The position numbers and the translations under genes were made by a program. Below the pieces are notes generated by a model that did no database searches, was not told where the DNA came from, and saw nothing but the letters and a program-made list of their open reading frames with translations. DNA of 61,007 bases from an uncultured Prevotellaceae bacterium. GTDB taxonomy: Bacteria; Bacteroidota; Bacteroidia; Bacteroidales; Bacteroidaceae. Positions 25,422 through 34,298 of the stretch are shown here, piece after piece (the first letter of the stretch is position 1; every line of letters starts with the position of its first letter). The stretch is from assembly GCA_900318815.1 (NCBI GenBank), contig ONMA01000015.1, positions 1-61,007 on the forward strand, given 5' to 3'.

Positions 25422-25614
25422 TACGATTGCAAAGATACGAAATAATTGCATAACAGCCAAACGAATGAATAAAAAAGTGCTCTCAAAGTCTATACTTGCA
25501 TCAGTTCTGCATCAGTCCATCAAGCCCAACCGCTGCCGACAAGAGATACATTTTGCAACAAAATTAAAGACAATTAGGCTCATTCGTTTCCAGGATCTCC
25601 ACCATCACAAACCA

Positions 25615-25660
25615 TTTCTGTATCATTTTTGGCAATTTCTTTCCCAATTTCATCTTCTTT
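25615..25660 (+). repeat. Short sequence shared with 23755-23800
   Basis: A ~45-nt stretch (tttctgtatcatttttggca...) resembles the one upstream of the Abi promoter at about 80% identity. Both precede promoters of defence-type genes: here a TAACTTTG box at 25706-25713 lies about 30 nt before the histidine kinase gene. The rest of 25422-25742 shows no gene. Confidence 0.45.
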
Positions 25661-25742
25661 TGCATTTTTTTGCAACAAAAGGGGCTGTATTTGATAAATA
25701 TTTCGTAACTTTGAAGGCGAAAACTGGATACCTACTGAAAAT

Positions 25743-28160
25743 ATGGAATCAAACGATAATACTGCTAACTCTCCACAGGGGGCTGCCCCTGTGTTGGATA
25801 AAAATCCTTCATCTAAAACTGAAATACTAGAATGGCCCATTGCCCCTACGTTTCTGAGTCTGAGACAGGGATGTAATGAAGATTCGGCGAATTACAACAC
25901 TGATGGTCTTTACAACCCATTCTACATCCGTGGATTTCTTGCAGACTTATCACAGAACGAAGACATCAAAAATGCCGTGTCACTTTTTCAGTTTGTACCC
26001 AAGGATTTCCTTCCGCACGACCCAGGTGCTAATAACCAAAAAATAATACCAACAAATCCCCGAAAAGGGACTGTCATATTAAACGAACCATTAGACCCCA
26101 AGACCAAAGAAATACTTGACGAGCGAGGAAAGAAAATCATACGTATTGATAGTGGTACGTATGTAAACAATGGCCGACTATGTGACATCTTTAGAAAATG
26201 CGATTCTCTCCATACCAGCTATTGTTTCAAACAAGATAGTATAGTAGGTTTATTTGCAGATAAAGAACTGAATAAACTTGAGCGTACCACTGATGAGTAT
26301 CGTAAAAGATTAGATGATCTAATCGCAGAGTTTAATAAAAATCGTAAGAATGATATAGAAAAGATTAAATACGAACCATTTGAATTTGATGGGCAAAAAA
26401 GGTTTTGCCTGCATTACGCTTGTCGTTATTCTTTATTCGAAGAGCATGTTTTCCCGGTCTATTTACAAGGGCGTGTTATTGCCTGCCTGATGTTGGGTCA
26501 AATGGGAAGAGAAGCGTTTGATAGGGAAAAATCATTTGGTGGGCATCGAACAAAAATGGAGAATAATGATTCCGAATTTTTCAAAAACCTGTCACGCATA
26601 AAGAAACTGAATGCTGGGGACTGGGAAAAGAAGGCCAAGACTATCATCGAAAGCATCATTATTTTTGAAAAGCAACTAGAGGATAAAATTGAACATAAAA
26701 ATAATGGATATATCAATCGCAAATTTGCCGACATAGAGGAAGCCTTTCGAGAAAGAGTAAAAGAAATAAATATAAAAGAGCAAACCGCAGTTTCAAAATT
26801 TACACAAGATTTGAATACGGCTTTCAGTGCTATCAGGGATACGTTTGATAATGGCAATGACAGCTTCCTCAGAATGTTTGCCTTGCCAATTGATATTGCA
26901 CACGACAAACTTATTCCAATCGGGTGGTCAGGTGCTGAATTTGATGCGCAAGATGATTTCAATTTTGACCTAAAGCAACTGCAAGGTGTTGATATACTTG
27001 AAGGTGAACAGCAAAAAGAGAAAATATTGGAAGCTGCAAGTGAAAAAATAAGAAATCTATATAATGTAGAAGAAGATGTCTTGTTGCCAGGTTGGTTGGC
27101 AGGTCAGGAGGTGGCGTATATTGTGTGGAAGCGACATGATGCAGAATTAAAAAAACTAAAGAATGTAAAAGTCTTTTGTAATTATAGATTAGCATTAAAA
27201 AAATTCTATTCTGTTGCATTAGAATGTTATTCCTACATACGTAGCGCAAAGATGGAGCTACTATTAGAGACTACTATCCAAGAGACTGCGCATGAGTCTG
27301 CTCACTTTATTTTACCAGCTCTTGATGTGGTTACAAAAAACTTGTATGTAGCACCAGATAAGATGATTTTAAATGAATATGGTTCAGAATACTATATATA
27401 TAAAGATAGATATAATAAGTATAAGGGTGAGGTACTGAATTTACTCAATCAATTGCGAGAAATTAATTATGGTTCTTCGCTTATCTATTCCAAAGTTCAT
27501 ATAGTCAAGAAGCCAGAACATGTAGCAGATCTGATATTCAAGTTGACTAAAATGCTAGAAAATCGAGTCTTTGACAGCCATAAAAACATAGTTTTTAATC
27601 AAAGGATATGGAGTTCTTTAGATGCAAATATAGATGCAAAATATTTTAACCACGCTCTTAATAATTTGCTAGATAATGCAATCAAATACGGTTATGAAGG
27701 AAGTCATATTCGCGTGAAGTTGGATGTAGATAAAAAATCTAATATGATGCATATCGAAATTATTAGCTATGGGATAAAGATTGAAGAAGGCAATAGAATT
27801 TATAACTTGTTTGAGCGAAGTGAGGATGCGACAATAATGTCCGGCGGCACAGGTATTGGCTTATATATTGTTAAAAAAATATGCAAAGCACATGGTGGGG
27901 ATGTCAAACATAGAAGCGAATGGCTTAGCGACTATAATATTCCTGCATTAGTGAACTACAAATACAATTCCAAATTAGCAAGCAAGGCTTCTCCTGAGGA
28001 GCAAAAAAAATATGACAACTCTCTCAAACTTATTTCCGACAAAATAGAGAGTGAGGTTGTATGCGATTCTGCATTTATTAAATATGCTCGTGTTTTTTCT
28101 TCGAGTATTTCAGATTCAACTTATAGAAACACTTTCTGTGTTTCCATTCCATTAAATTAA
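25743..28160 (+). CDS. Cytosolic sensor histidine kinase with PocR-like Cys-rich region
   Basis: An 805-residue protein with no signal peptide or membrane segment. Residues about 130-260 hold spaced cysteines (CDIFRKC, YCFKQDS, CLHYACRYSLFEEHVFP) and VIACLMLGQM, resembling a PocR sensory domain, a weak call. The phosphoacceptor region is IQETAHESAHF (about 507-518). The ATPase has the N-box NHALNNLLDNAIKYG (about 635-650) and GTGIGLYIVKK (about 704). About 90 residues follow the ATPase. The gene is 17 nt before a receiver-only gene, so the pair forms a two-component system, followed by a membrane protein. Codon use is AT-rich, unlike the core genes. The intracellular sensor suits detection of a cytoplasmic cue. 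Confidence 0.82.
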   Translation: MESNDNTANSPQGAAPVLDKNPSSKTEILEWPIAPTFLSLRQGCNEDSANYNTDGLYNPFYIRGFLADLSQNEDIKNAVSLFQFVPKDFLPHDPGANNQKIIPTNPRKGTVILNEPLDPKTKEILDERGKKIIRIDSGTYVNNGRLCDIFRKCDSLHTSYCFKQDSIVGLFADKELNKLERTTDEYRKRLDDLIAEFNKNRKNDIEKIKYEPFEFDGQKRFCLHYACRYSLFEEHVFPVYLQGRVIACLMLGQMGREAFDREKSFGGHRTKMENNDSEFFKNLSRIKKLNAGDWEKKAKTIIESIIIFEKQLEDKIEHKNNGYINRKFADIEEAFRERVKEINIKEQTAVSKFTQDLNTAFSAIRDTFDNGNDSFLRMFALPIDIAHDKLIPIGWSGAEFDAQDDFNFDLKQLQGVDILEGEQQKEKILEAASEKIRNLYNVEEDVLLPGWLAGQEVAYIVWKRHDAELKKLKNVKVFCNYRLALKKFYSVALECYSYIRSAKMELLLETTIQETAHESAHFILPALDVVTKNLYVAPDKMILNEYGSEYYIYKDRYNKYKGEVLNLLNQLREINYGSSLIYSKVHIVKKPEHVADLIFKLTKMLENRVFDSHKNIVFNQRIWSSLDANIDAKYFNHALNNLLDNAIKYGYEGSHIRVKLDVDKKSNMMHIEIISYGIKIEEGNRIYNLFERSEDATIMSGGTGIGLYIVKKICKAHGGDVKHRSEWLSDYNIPALVNYKYNSKLASKASPEEQKKYDNSLKLISDKIESEVVCDSAFIKYARVFSSSISDSTYRNTFCVSIPLN

Positions 28161-28177
28161 AATAGTAAGATATTATT

Positions 28178-28630
28178 ATGAGTAAAAAAGTGTTGGTTGT
28201 TGAAGATGATCTCGGTGTCTTCAATATGCTTCAAAAGGAATTAGGTCTATCTTTTGACTTGACAAGAGCCAGAACCGTAGCAGAAGCTATTGGAGCTGTG
28301 GAAGAAAACGGGCCTTTTGATTGCTTCGTTGTTGATTTGAGCATTCTCAATTCAGGCTTACAGAAAGAAGAAAAGATAAAGTATCAGCGTAGAGAAGGTT
28401 ATGCTTTCTTGAAACATTATTTGTGGTCGGGTACATTAGCACACTACGAATGGGAAGGGGATAATCGAGAAAAAGTAGATGCCCTTAAGTCCAAGACTAT
28501 CATTTGCTCCCGACACGCTGATGAATTTAAGAAAGAGTTTAGAAGTGAGATTGCTGGGCTTAAGATAGTTCTTAAGAACAGTGGGTTTGAAAAGAAAGTA
28601 GTCGATTTTGTAAAAAGGATATGTCTATGA
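28178..28630 (+). CDS. Receiver-only response regulator
   Basis: A 150-residue single-domain receiver: acidic triad EDD (residues 9-11), phosphoacceptor Asp53 in FVVDLSI, and a C-terminal lysine in IVLKNSG (about K133). An insertion of about 25 residues (LQKEEKIKYQRREGY and TLAHYEWEGDN) enlarges the loop after the phosphorylation site. There is no DNA-binding or enzymatic output domain, so it acts by protein contact or as a phosphate sink. Its end overlaps the start of the membrane protein gene by 10 nt, indicating a tight operon. Confidence 0.85.
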   Translation: MSKKVLVVEDDLGVFNMLQKELGLSFDLTRARTVAEAIGAVEENGPFDCFVVDLSILNSGLQKEEKIKYQRREGYAFLKHYLWSGTLAHYEWEGDNREKVDALKSKTIICSRHADEFKKEFRSEIAGLKIVLKNSGFEKKVVDFVKRICL

Positions 28631-29625
28631 GATACAAGAAATATAGAAAGAACGGAGAGCAAAGATTTGTGAAATATTTAGTTCGTATAATCATTACTCT
28701 CATTTTTCTAATGCTCGTATTAGTTGTTCATGACCGATATGTTTTCCACAAACAAGTGTACGACTGCGCTATTACAGAAATCAATGCGCATAAAAAAGCG
28801 TATGCTGATTCGGCAGCATTAGATTCCCTTAACAGGAGTGGATTATTCGTAGACACCATATCAAAACCTGTTCAAATTAGTGCATTCTCTTCGGACGCAA
28901 GAAATCATAACGAGATGAGTCAAACAGTAAATATTAACAATCCAAATCCGATAAAACAAATTACAGAAGATATTACCTCGACAATTGACACGTTAAAAGA
29001 TACAGATGGTCTTATTAGTGCCAATGGCATCACATATCTGATTTCATTAATTGTTGCTCTTTTGATAGCTCTTGTGTCAGATAGGGTAATAGAAATGGAG
29101 AAGTTAATGACAGAAACGCGTGTGTTAAATGCCAATTTGGAAAAAGAAATGCCAATATTGAAGAAACTAAATAGCGAAACTCAGAAGGAGATACAATGGA
29201 TCAAAACCAATAACACGTCATTTTATAGTCACTCTACGAACTACAACAATTTATTAAACAGGATAGAATCTTTATATAATCATACGATAATATTTGATAT
29301 AACTTTGTCAAGTACAGGAGTAAATGATAAAACATTAGATGTCATAGATCTATTAAATTCACGTATAAATATAATATATGATAGTATTATGAATCGCCTC
29401 GATAATAAGGAATATCGCTTAGATTATATGACTATAGATGAAAAAAGCCTATTATCTACATATATCGAAGATGCACTACTTTGTTTAAATGAAAAACTCC
29501 CGACTGTTATAAAGATGAACGATGATTATTTGCTTGGAATTATACAAGACAAGATAAATATTATAGAAGAAATAAGAGACAAGATTGATACAATAGAGAT
29601 AAAGGTAAATATTTATACATCATAA
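28621..29625 (+). CDS. Two-span membrane protein of the HK-REC operon
   Basis: A 334-residue protein with one membrane helix at residues about 19-39, an ~95-residue presumably periplasmic loop, a second helix (ITYLISLIVALLIALVSD, about 137-156), then a cytoplasmic region that begins with a coiled coil (about 160-200) and continues with about 130 mostly helical residues. No known domain is recognised. It overlaps the receiver gene by 10 nt. As the third member of a kinase-receiver-membrane cassette it could be the effector, for example a membrane-damaging protein held in check by the receiver (inference). An alternative is a chemoreceptor-like input. Confidence 0.75.
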   Translation: MSMRYKKYRKNGEQRFVKYLVRIIITLIFLMLVLVVHDRYVFHKQVYDCAITEINAHKKAYADSAALDSLNRSGLFVDTISKPVQISAFSSDARNHNEMSQTVNINNPNPIKQITEDITSTIDTLKDTDGLISANGITYLISLIVALLIALVSDRVIEMEKLMTETRVLNANLEKEMPILKKLNSETQKEIQWIKTNNTSFYSHSTNYNNLLNRIESLYNHTIIFDITLSSTGVNDKTLDVIDLLNSRINIIYDSIMNRLDNKEYRLDYMTIDEKSLLSTYIEDALLCLNEKLPTVIKMNDDYLLGIIQDKINIIEEIRDKIDTIEIKVNIYTS

Positions 29626-29633
29626 TATTTTAT

Positions 29634-29683
29634 AAATGCTCCGCTATTCTTTCAAACTTTACGTAGGATATAGCGGAGCATTT
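29634..29683. terminator. Bidirectional terminator
   Basis: AAATGCTCCGCTAT (29634-29647) and ATAGCGGAGCATTT (29670-29683) are perfect 14-nt arms between the convergent genes ending at 29625 and 29713. Confidence 0.85.
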
Positions 29684-29712
29684 CTTGTGTGTTGCATTAT
29701 ATACATTATCGT

Positions 29713-30546
29713 TTAGTGCAAGAAGTAATCTTTCTTTATTATACGCTCTATAACTATTTGTGTCTTATGATCCTTGTCATTGCTACTTTTAATATATAAA
29801 TCTTTTATCAACTTTTTATACGTTTCATTATGACCTTCCGTTAGATTTTTAAAGAAATCATTTTTCTTCAGCCCTTTCATAAAAGACTTATCTTCACACC
29901 TCCATCTTTTTTTAGAGAAATGCTGCAATAGGTTGATGAAATAGCAAAACAATTCATCGTAAGTCATACTTGCCTGAACGATGCCTATATAATGCTTTCT
30001 TTCGCCATCGTCTAAGGATTTTTCATCTAAGACTGTCTTTATCTCGTAATAAACATACTTGAAGCAATGGCAGAAGTAGGTGTCATCCCCCAGCCCTTCG
30101 TTATATATATCTTCAACAAAATCAGAACCGATAGATTCTGATTTCAGTGAATCAATTTTGTCCTTGAAATGATTAAATAGAGAAACGAAAGAAGATTTCG
30201 TATTCTCCTTATTCCCAAAGATAGATTTATGATTTTCTATCAACTGGGCAAAAAGAGTACTAAAAGCAGCACTCTTTCGTGCCTTTAGCGACTGCCTATA
30301 TGCACGATAAGCAAAATACACAGCTAAAGATGTGGCAAAGGCAGTTATCCAATTAGCCCACCCTTCTTTTGAGACAACATTAACAGCATTGTCAATAAAA
30401 CAAATCAAAAGATTCCAAAAAGAATCGAATAACCCCATCTTCACAAAATAAATCGTAAAGATTACTGTAATAATTATCAATGCTATGCTACGGTACCAGC
30501 TTTTCTTCGCTGAATGCCAATGATACAATTCATTCAGTTCATACAT
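29713..30546 (-). CDS. AbiC-like membrane protein (putative phage abortive infection)
   Basis: A 277-residue protein with two or three N-terminal membrane helices (about 16-34 and 64-84: WANWITAFATSLAVYFAYRAY) followed by a helical cytoplasmic domain. The pattern AAFSTLFAQLIENHKSI, then YFCHCFKYVYYEIKTV, then HYIGIVQASMTYDELFCYFINLL matches my recall of the putAbiC family (putative phage abortive infection). I begin at MYELNELY (30546), since the longer frame enters the CAP gene. It overlaps nothing functionally but is convergent with the HK-REC-membrane operon. AT-rich, as expected of transferred defence genes. Confidence 0.65.
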   Translation of the reverse strand: MYELNELYHWHSAKKSWYRSIALIIITVIFTIYFVKMGLFDSFWNLLICFIDNAVNVVSKEGWANWITAFATSLAVYFAYRAYRQSLKARKSAAFSTLFAQLIENHKSIFGNKENTKSSFVSLFNHFKDKIDSLKSESIGSDFVEDIYNEGLGDDTYFCHCFKYVYYEIKTVLDEKSLDDGERKHYIGIVQASMTYDELFCYFINLLQHFSKKRWRCEDKSFMKGLKKNDFFKNLTEGHNETYKKLIKDLYIKSSNDKDHKTQIVIERIIKKDYFLH

Positions 30547-30565
30547 AAGATTTTTCGTTTTTATT

Positions 30566-31207
30566 TTAGTTAGAGAAATCAATGACGCACATAAACCGAT
30601 AAGTCTTGTGAGGGCCGATGGCAGCACCTGCACGACAGTATGTACTATCCATGATGTTTTTCAGATGGCCACGGCTTGGCACACCATCATCGACGACCAG
30701 GCTGACTACAATGTCTTCTGCATTGGAGTTACCATAGTGGATATTCTCACCCCAATTCATTCTATCCTTCACAAAACGCATGAGGCGGTCAGTCATACTT
30801 GTACCATCGCTACTATCGTGACCAGTAAGGCCGGAAGGACCTGTGTCTGCGCAATGGAAACGAGCTGCATTGGCCAGATTCTCATCGTAAGTAAGGGGGC
30901 CTACAGGCTGCATTCCCTTTAACTCATTGATGGCTTCCTGTACACGCTTGCGCCCCTCAATTGTTACTATCGAAATTCCGTTAGCATCACGAAAGGTGGT
31001 CTCATTGACAAAACACGCCAAGTGCTTCTTCAAGGCAGTCTCAGCATATTCTTTTGGATTCTGACGACAACGGTTCATCTCTGCAATCACGGCTTGTGCC
31101 TGCTGCTTGTCATCATCAACAGGTACATTCTTAAATCCAACAGAGATGAGGCATACTGCTACAAACAATAGAGGTGCTGAAATTTTTAATAGACTGTTCC
31201 TTTTCAT
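30566..31207 (-). CDS. Secreted CAP (SCP/PR-1) domain protein
   Basis: A 213-residue protein with an N-terminal signal anchor (about 8-26) and a CAP domain: AVIAEMNRCRQNPKEYAE, LTYDENLANAARFHCAD, TGHDSSDG, WGENIHYGN and SRGHLKNIMD carry the two histidines and acidic residues of the CAP cavity. Bacterial CAP proteins act extracellularly; functions are varied and mostly unknown. The frame opens with a GTG at 31210; the ATG at 31207 is more likely. It lies 20 nt upstream of the AbiC-like gene on the same strand. Confidence 0.85.
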   Translation of the reverse strand: MKRNSLLKISAPLLFVAVCLISVGFKNVPVDDDKQQAQAVIAEMNRCRQNPKEYAETALKKHLACFVNETTFRDANGISIVTIEGRKRVQEAINELKGMQPVGPLTYDENLANAARFHCADTGPSGLTGHDSSDGTSMTDRLMRFVKDRMNWGENIHYGNSNAEDIVVSLVVDDGVPSRGHLKNIMDSTYCRAGAAIGPHKTYRFMCVIDFSN

Positions 31208-31320
31208 CACGTTAGTGTATTAATTCATTTTAGTCTGTGCAAAGATAAACATAATCTGACAAACGGCCAAAGGAAAAGAAGAAAAATGGAGAAAAAGGGG
31301 ACAGAATCGGATTTATTTAC

Positions 31321-31328
31321 TACCTTTG
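31321..31328 (+). promoter_or_regulatory. -7 box (TACCTTTG) for the secreted DUF3472-like gene
   Basis: TACCTTTG 22 nt before the ATG at 31350. A clear -33 box is not visible. Confidence 0.45.
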
Positions 31329-31349
31329 CAAACACAAATCGAAAACAAT

Positions 31350-32429
31350 ATGAAAAAAAGTAAAATTGTTACACTATTGTTATGCATGACATCCTCTCTA
31401 ATCTGCTACTCTCAAGATAAAACCAAGATGCAGATTTGGATGAAAGACGGTAATATGTATCAACTTCCTGTGGAAACGGTCGACAGTATTGCCTTTATAA
31501 TAAATAGTGAGTTTCGAGATTGGAACGAAATACTACGATCCCCTTCATTATATGAGATCAATAGGTATAATAACACGAGCGATGCAAGGTCACCATATAT
31601 AGCAGCTTGGCTTGATACCGACACGGAAGAAAATTTCACTCAATTTTCAATTGATTTCAAGGCTGACTATATACCTACAGCGACTTATTGTAGTCTTTGC
31701 AATTTTCACATGGACTATAGTTCTCTTTTTGAAAAGTATGACTCTGTTAAAATAGATTGCGACATATCAGTATATGGTGGATTGCAAAGGCAAATAGAAG
31801 AATCAAAATATAATAGTATCTTGTCTTTATGGGATGTATATTGCAAAAAAGGTAATGGGGAAAGGGATACTATAAGAGCGACGCTTGTCAACCCCATTAA
31901 TAAAGTTGGAATCCGTTTTAGCCATGAGGGTAATGGTGTTAGCTATCGACCAGATTATGCATGGGAGCCAAGAAAATGGTATCGTATGCTTATACAATTA
32001 GGAAAATCAGAAGTTACAGGCAACACGACTATTGAACAATGGATAGGTGATTTATCAAAAAAGGAATGGAATCAACTATGCGTATTTGATTTAGGTGCTT
32101 CTAATTTGAAATTCAAAGGGAAAACTGCGGTGTTTCTTGAAAACTTCAATGAAAAATCTTCGGGCGAAATAAGAACCCTGGAATTTAAAAACATTAGAAT
32201 ATATAGCCGTCAAAAACAAAGATGGATAAATGTTTATTCAGGATTATTTTATAACGATGATAGTGAAGTTATTAAAAAGTCTGGCAGTTATCAATATGGC
32301 GCCGACGATGATACTTTTTGGATGATTACCACAGGTGTTCCTGGATGCGCAGCACATCAAGAGCACATGCCATTAAATGTTTATTATTCGGAGGACGGGG
32401 ATCCTCTAGATCTTAATTCGAATCAATAA
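31350..32429 (+). CDS. Secreted protein, DUF3472-like
   Basis: A 359-residue protein with a signal peptide (MKKSKIVTLLLCMTSSLICYSQ). The next segment (MQIWMKDGNMYQLPVETVDSIAF) is a recurrent N-terminal module of Prevotella secreted proteins. The body is beta-rich, with WEPRKWYRMLIQLGK, TTIEQWIGDL, WNQLCVFDLG and FLENFNEKSSGEIRTLEFKN, which resembles DUF3472. Function is unknown. The start at 31350 is chosen over an in-frame methionine at 31326 because of the signal peptide and promoter. AT-rich. The leader promoter of the next gene overlaps its stop. Confidence 0.65.
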   Translation: MKKSKIVTLLLCMTSSLICYSQDKTKMQIWMKDGNMYQLPVETVDSIAFIINSEFRDWNEILRSPSLYEINRYNNTSDARSPYIAAWLDTDTEENFTQFSIDFKADYIPTATYCSLCNFHMDYSSLFEKYDSVKIDCDISVYGGLQRQIEESKYNSILSLWDVYCKKGNGERDTIRATLVNPINKVGIRFSHEGNGVSYRPDYAWEPRKWYRMLIQLGKSEVTGNTTIEQWIGDLSKKEWNQLCVFDLGASNLKFKGKTAVFLENFNEKSSGEIRTLEFKNIRIYSRQKQRWINVYSGLFYNDDSEVIKKSGSYQYGADDDTFWMITTGVPGCAAHQEHMPLNVYYSEDGDPLDLNSNQ

Positions 32430-32435
32430 ATGTCG

Positions 32436-32530
32436 TAACTTTGCAACACCAAAACTGTCCCGCCCGGCAATCAATCGCGCCGTGAGTATAAGAGCGTTGA
32501 ACTCTAAGAGAGCGCTGGGCGGGGCTTTTT
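32436..32530 (+). ncRNA. Promoter and GC-rich hairpin leader upstream of the AlbA_2 gene
   Basis: TAACTTTG (32436-32443) is followed 13 nt later by a 12-bp stem: 32457-32468 (GTCCCGCCCGGC) with 32514-32525 (GCTGGGCGGGGC), ten Watson-Crick and two G-U pairs, enclosing smaller hairpins, then TTTTT. The ~85-nt product would look like a small RNA or attenuator, 45 nt before the start codon. High GC in an AT-rich surrounding indicates selection on structure. Confidence 0.65.
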
Positions 32531-32575
32531 AAAAGGACCCACGGGGTATGCCCTAATTGTAATTTAGCAAACAAT

Positions 32576-34093
32576 ATGACGATAGACGAGAAAACAATAA
32601 AAGATACACTGCTCAAAGGCGAGCGAGTGACGCTGGAGTGCAAGAAAGCGCAGTCGAATATCCCGAGCAGCGTTTGGGAAACGTATTCTGCGTTTGCCAA
32701 CACATACGGCGGGCTTATCCTTTTAGGCGTGTATGAGGACTTGAAGGAGAAAGACATCAACAAGCGATTCACAATAACTGGTGTGGATGATGCGGATAAG
32801 ATACGCAAGGATTTTTGGAACATCGTCAACAACCCAGAGAAGGTGAATGTGAATCTATTGAGAGACGAGGATGTCGAGACGGTTGTTATCGACGGCAAGA
32901 CTATTGTTGCCATTAGTATACCACAGGCTGACTACAACACTCGCCCAATCTATATCAACAACAATCCAATAAGAGGAACGTTCATCCGTAACCACGAAGG
33001 AGACTATCATTGTCCCGAGGAAATGCTCACGATGATGATGCGCGATGCGAACCACGATGGTAACGATCGACTATTCTTGAAGCACTACACGATGGATGAC
33101 ATTGACATTCCGACATTGGAACGTTATCGCCAGCGATTCCATAACAGATTTGCCGAACACCCATTCAATGATCTTGACAATCAGGAGTTCTTACGCCAGA
33201 TGGGGGGATTCACTAAGGATCGTGAGAGCGGAATGGAATGTTTGAACATGGCGGGCTTATTGATGTTCGGAAAAGGTCTGCCCATAAGAGACCGCTTTGA
33301 CAATCTTCGTCTGGACTATATTGACAAGTCACACCTCATTGGTGACCAACGGTATAGCGACCGCCTGACATACGACGGAATGTGGGAGAACAACCTTTTC
33401 AACTTTGTCACAATGGTACTGCCAAAATTGACAAGGGAATTGCCACGGCCTTTCAAGATGGTTGGTGTAGAGCGCGATGACGATACTCCACAGCACAAAG
33501 CAATACGCGAAGCCATGACGAACTGCATCATTCACGCCGACCTGATGCTGAATAGTGTGTTGAAGGTGGAGAAATACGACGACAAGTTTGTGTTTACTAA
33601 TCCTGGGTTGTTGAAGCTTCCCGTAGAACAAATCTATGCTGGCGAGGAAACGAGAGCACGAAATCAGCGTATTCAGAACATGTTCCGAATGATTGGCTTT
33701 GGCGAAAACCTTGGTTCTGGTTTCCCGCTTATCCTCAGCGCGTGGAATGAAAAGCACTGGCTGAAGCCGCAGCTCATCGAACAGAGGGATTTATTACAAG
33801 TCAAACTCATCTTGTCAATTGAGAGAACAAGTTCTTTCATTTCGCTGAATGACAAGAAAGATGGCAAGAAAGATGACAAGAAAGAAATATATGCTGAACT
33901 AACTGAGCGTCAGAAACTTTTGCTTTCTTATATCGAGGAGAAAGATACGATAACCATACCAGAAATGGCAAGAAAGGCCAAAGTATCAACAACAACCATT
34001 TCACGTGACATCGCAGTTCTACAAAATAGTATTCTCGAACGTGAAGGTGGACGAAAAGATGGTCGATGGATCGTTAGATCTAAACGTAAATGA
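32576..34093 (+). CDS. AlbA_2 (Schlafen-like) ATP-binding protein with C-terminal HTH
   Basis: A 505-residue protein. Residues about 8-110 form the Schlafen AlbA_2 domain (VTLECKKAQSN and FANTYGGLILLGVYE). The middle contains a GHKL-type ATP-binding region with EAMTNCIIHADL and IGFGENLGSGFPLIL. A low-complexity NDKKDGKKDDKKE spacer precedes a winged helix-turn-helix (LLSYIEEKDTITIPEMARKAKVSTTTISRDIAVLQN). Such proteins are common in Bacteroidota accessory regions and are described as transcriptional regulators or defence proteins. The leader hairpin suggests RNA-level control. GC is intermediate between the island and the core. Confidence 0.88.
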   Translation: MTIDEKTIKDTLLKGERVTLECKKAQSNIPSSVWETYSAFANTYGGLILLGVYEDLKEKDINKRFTITGVDDADKIRKDFWNIVNNPEKVNVNLLRDEDVETVVIDGKTIVAISIPQADYNTRPIYINNNPIRGTFIRNHEGDYHCPEEMLTMMMRDANHDGNDRLFLKHYTMDDIDIPTLERYRQRFHNRFAEHPFNDLDNQEFLRQMGGFTKDRESGMECLNMAGLLMFGKGLPIRDRFDNLRLDYIDKSHLIGDQRYSDRLTYDGMWENNLFNFVTMVLPKLTRELPRPFKMVGVERDDDTPQHKAIREAMTNCIIHADLMLNSVLKVEKYDDKFVFTNPGLLKLPVEQIYAGEETRARNQRIQNMFRMIGFGENLGSGFPLILSAWNEKHWLKPQLIEQRDLLQVKLILSIERTSSFISLNDKKDGKKDDKKEIYAELTERQKLLLSYIEEKDTITIPEMARKAKVSTTTISRDIAVLQNSILEREGGRKDGRWIVRSKRK

Positions 34094-34246
34094 TTCCATG
34101 AGTCCCAGTAAGACTCACCAATAGGTTCATCAAACACAAATGAATGAGGACGATGCTCTAATCTAAGACAATCATCGATACAAGCGGCTTTATCAGGCAA
34201 GAAAAAGGCAAGGAAATGCGTACTAATGTTGAAAAGCACAAATAAA

Positions 34247-34278
34247 TTTGGCTTTTCCCCTGATTTTTCGTACCTTTG
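34247..34278 (+). promoter_or_regulatory. Promoter of the LptF/G-like gene
   Basis: TTTG (34247-34250), 20 nt, TACCTTTG (34271-34278), 20 nt before the start codon. Confidence 0.7.
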
Positions 34279-34298
34279 CACCCCGATTGTAGATATGT

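Noticed and set aside
33928-34281. Minus-strand frame containing FNISTHFLAFFLPDKAAC after the AlbA_2 gene
   Set aside because: It would start at GTG inside the promoter of the next gene, overlaps the AlbA_2 coding end, and matches no family I know. It may be a remnant, but I cannot support it.
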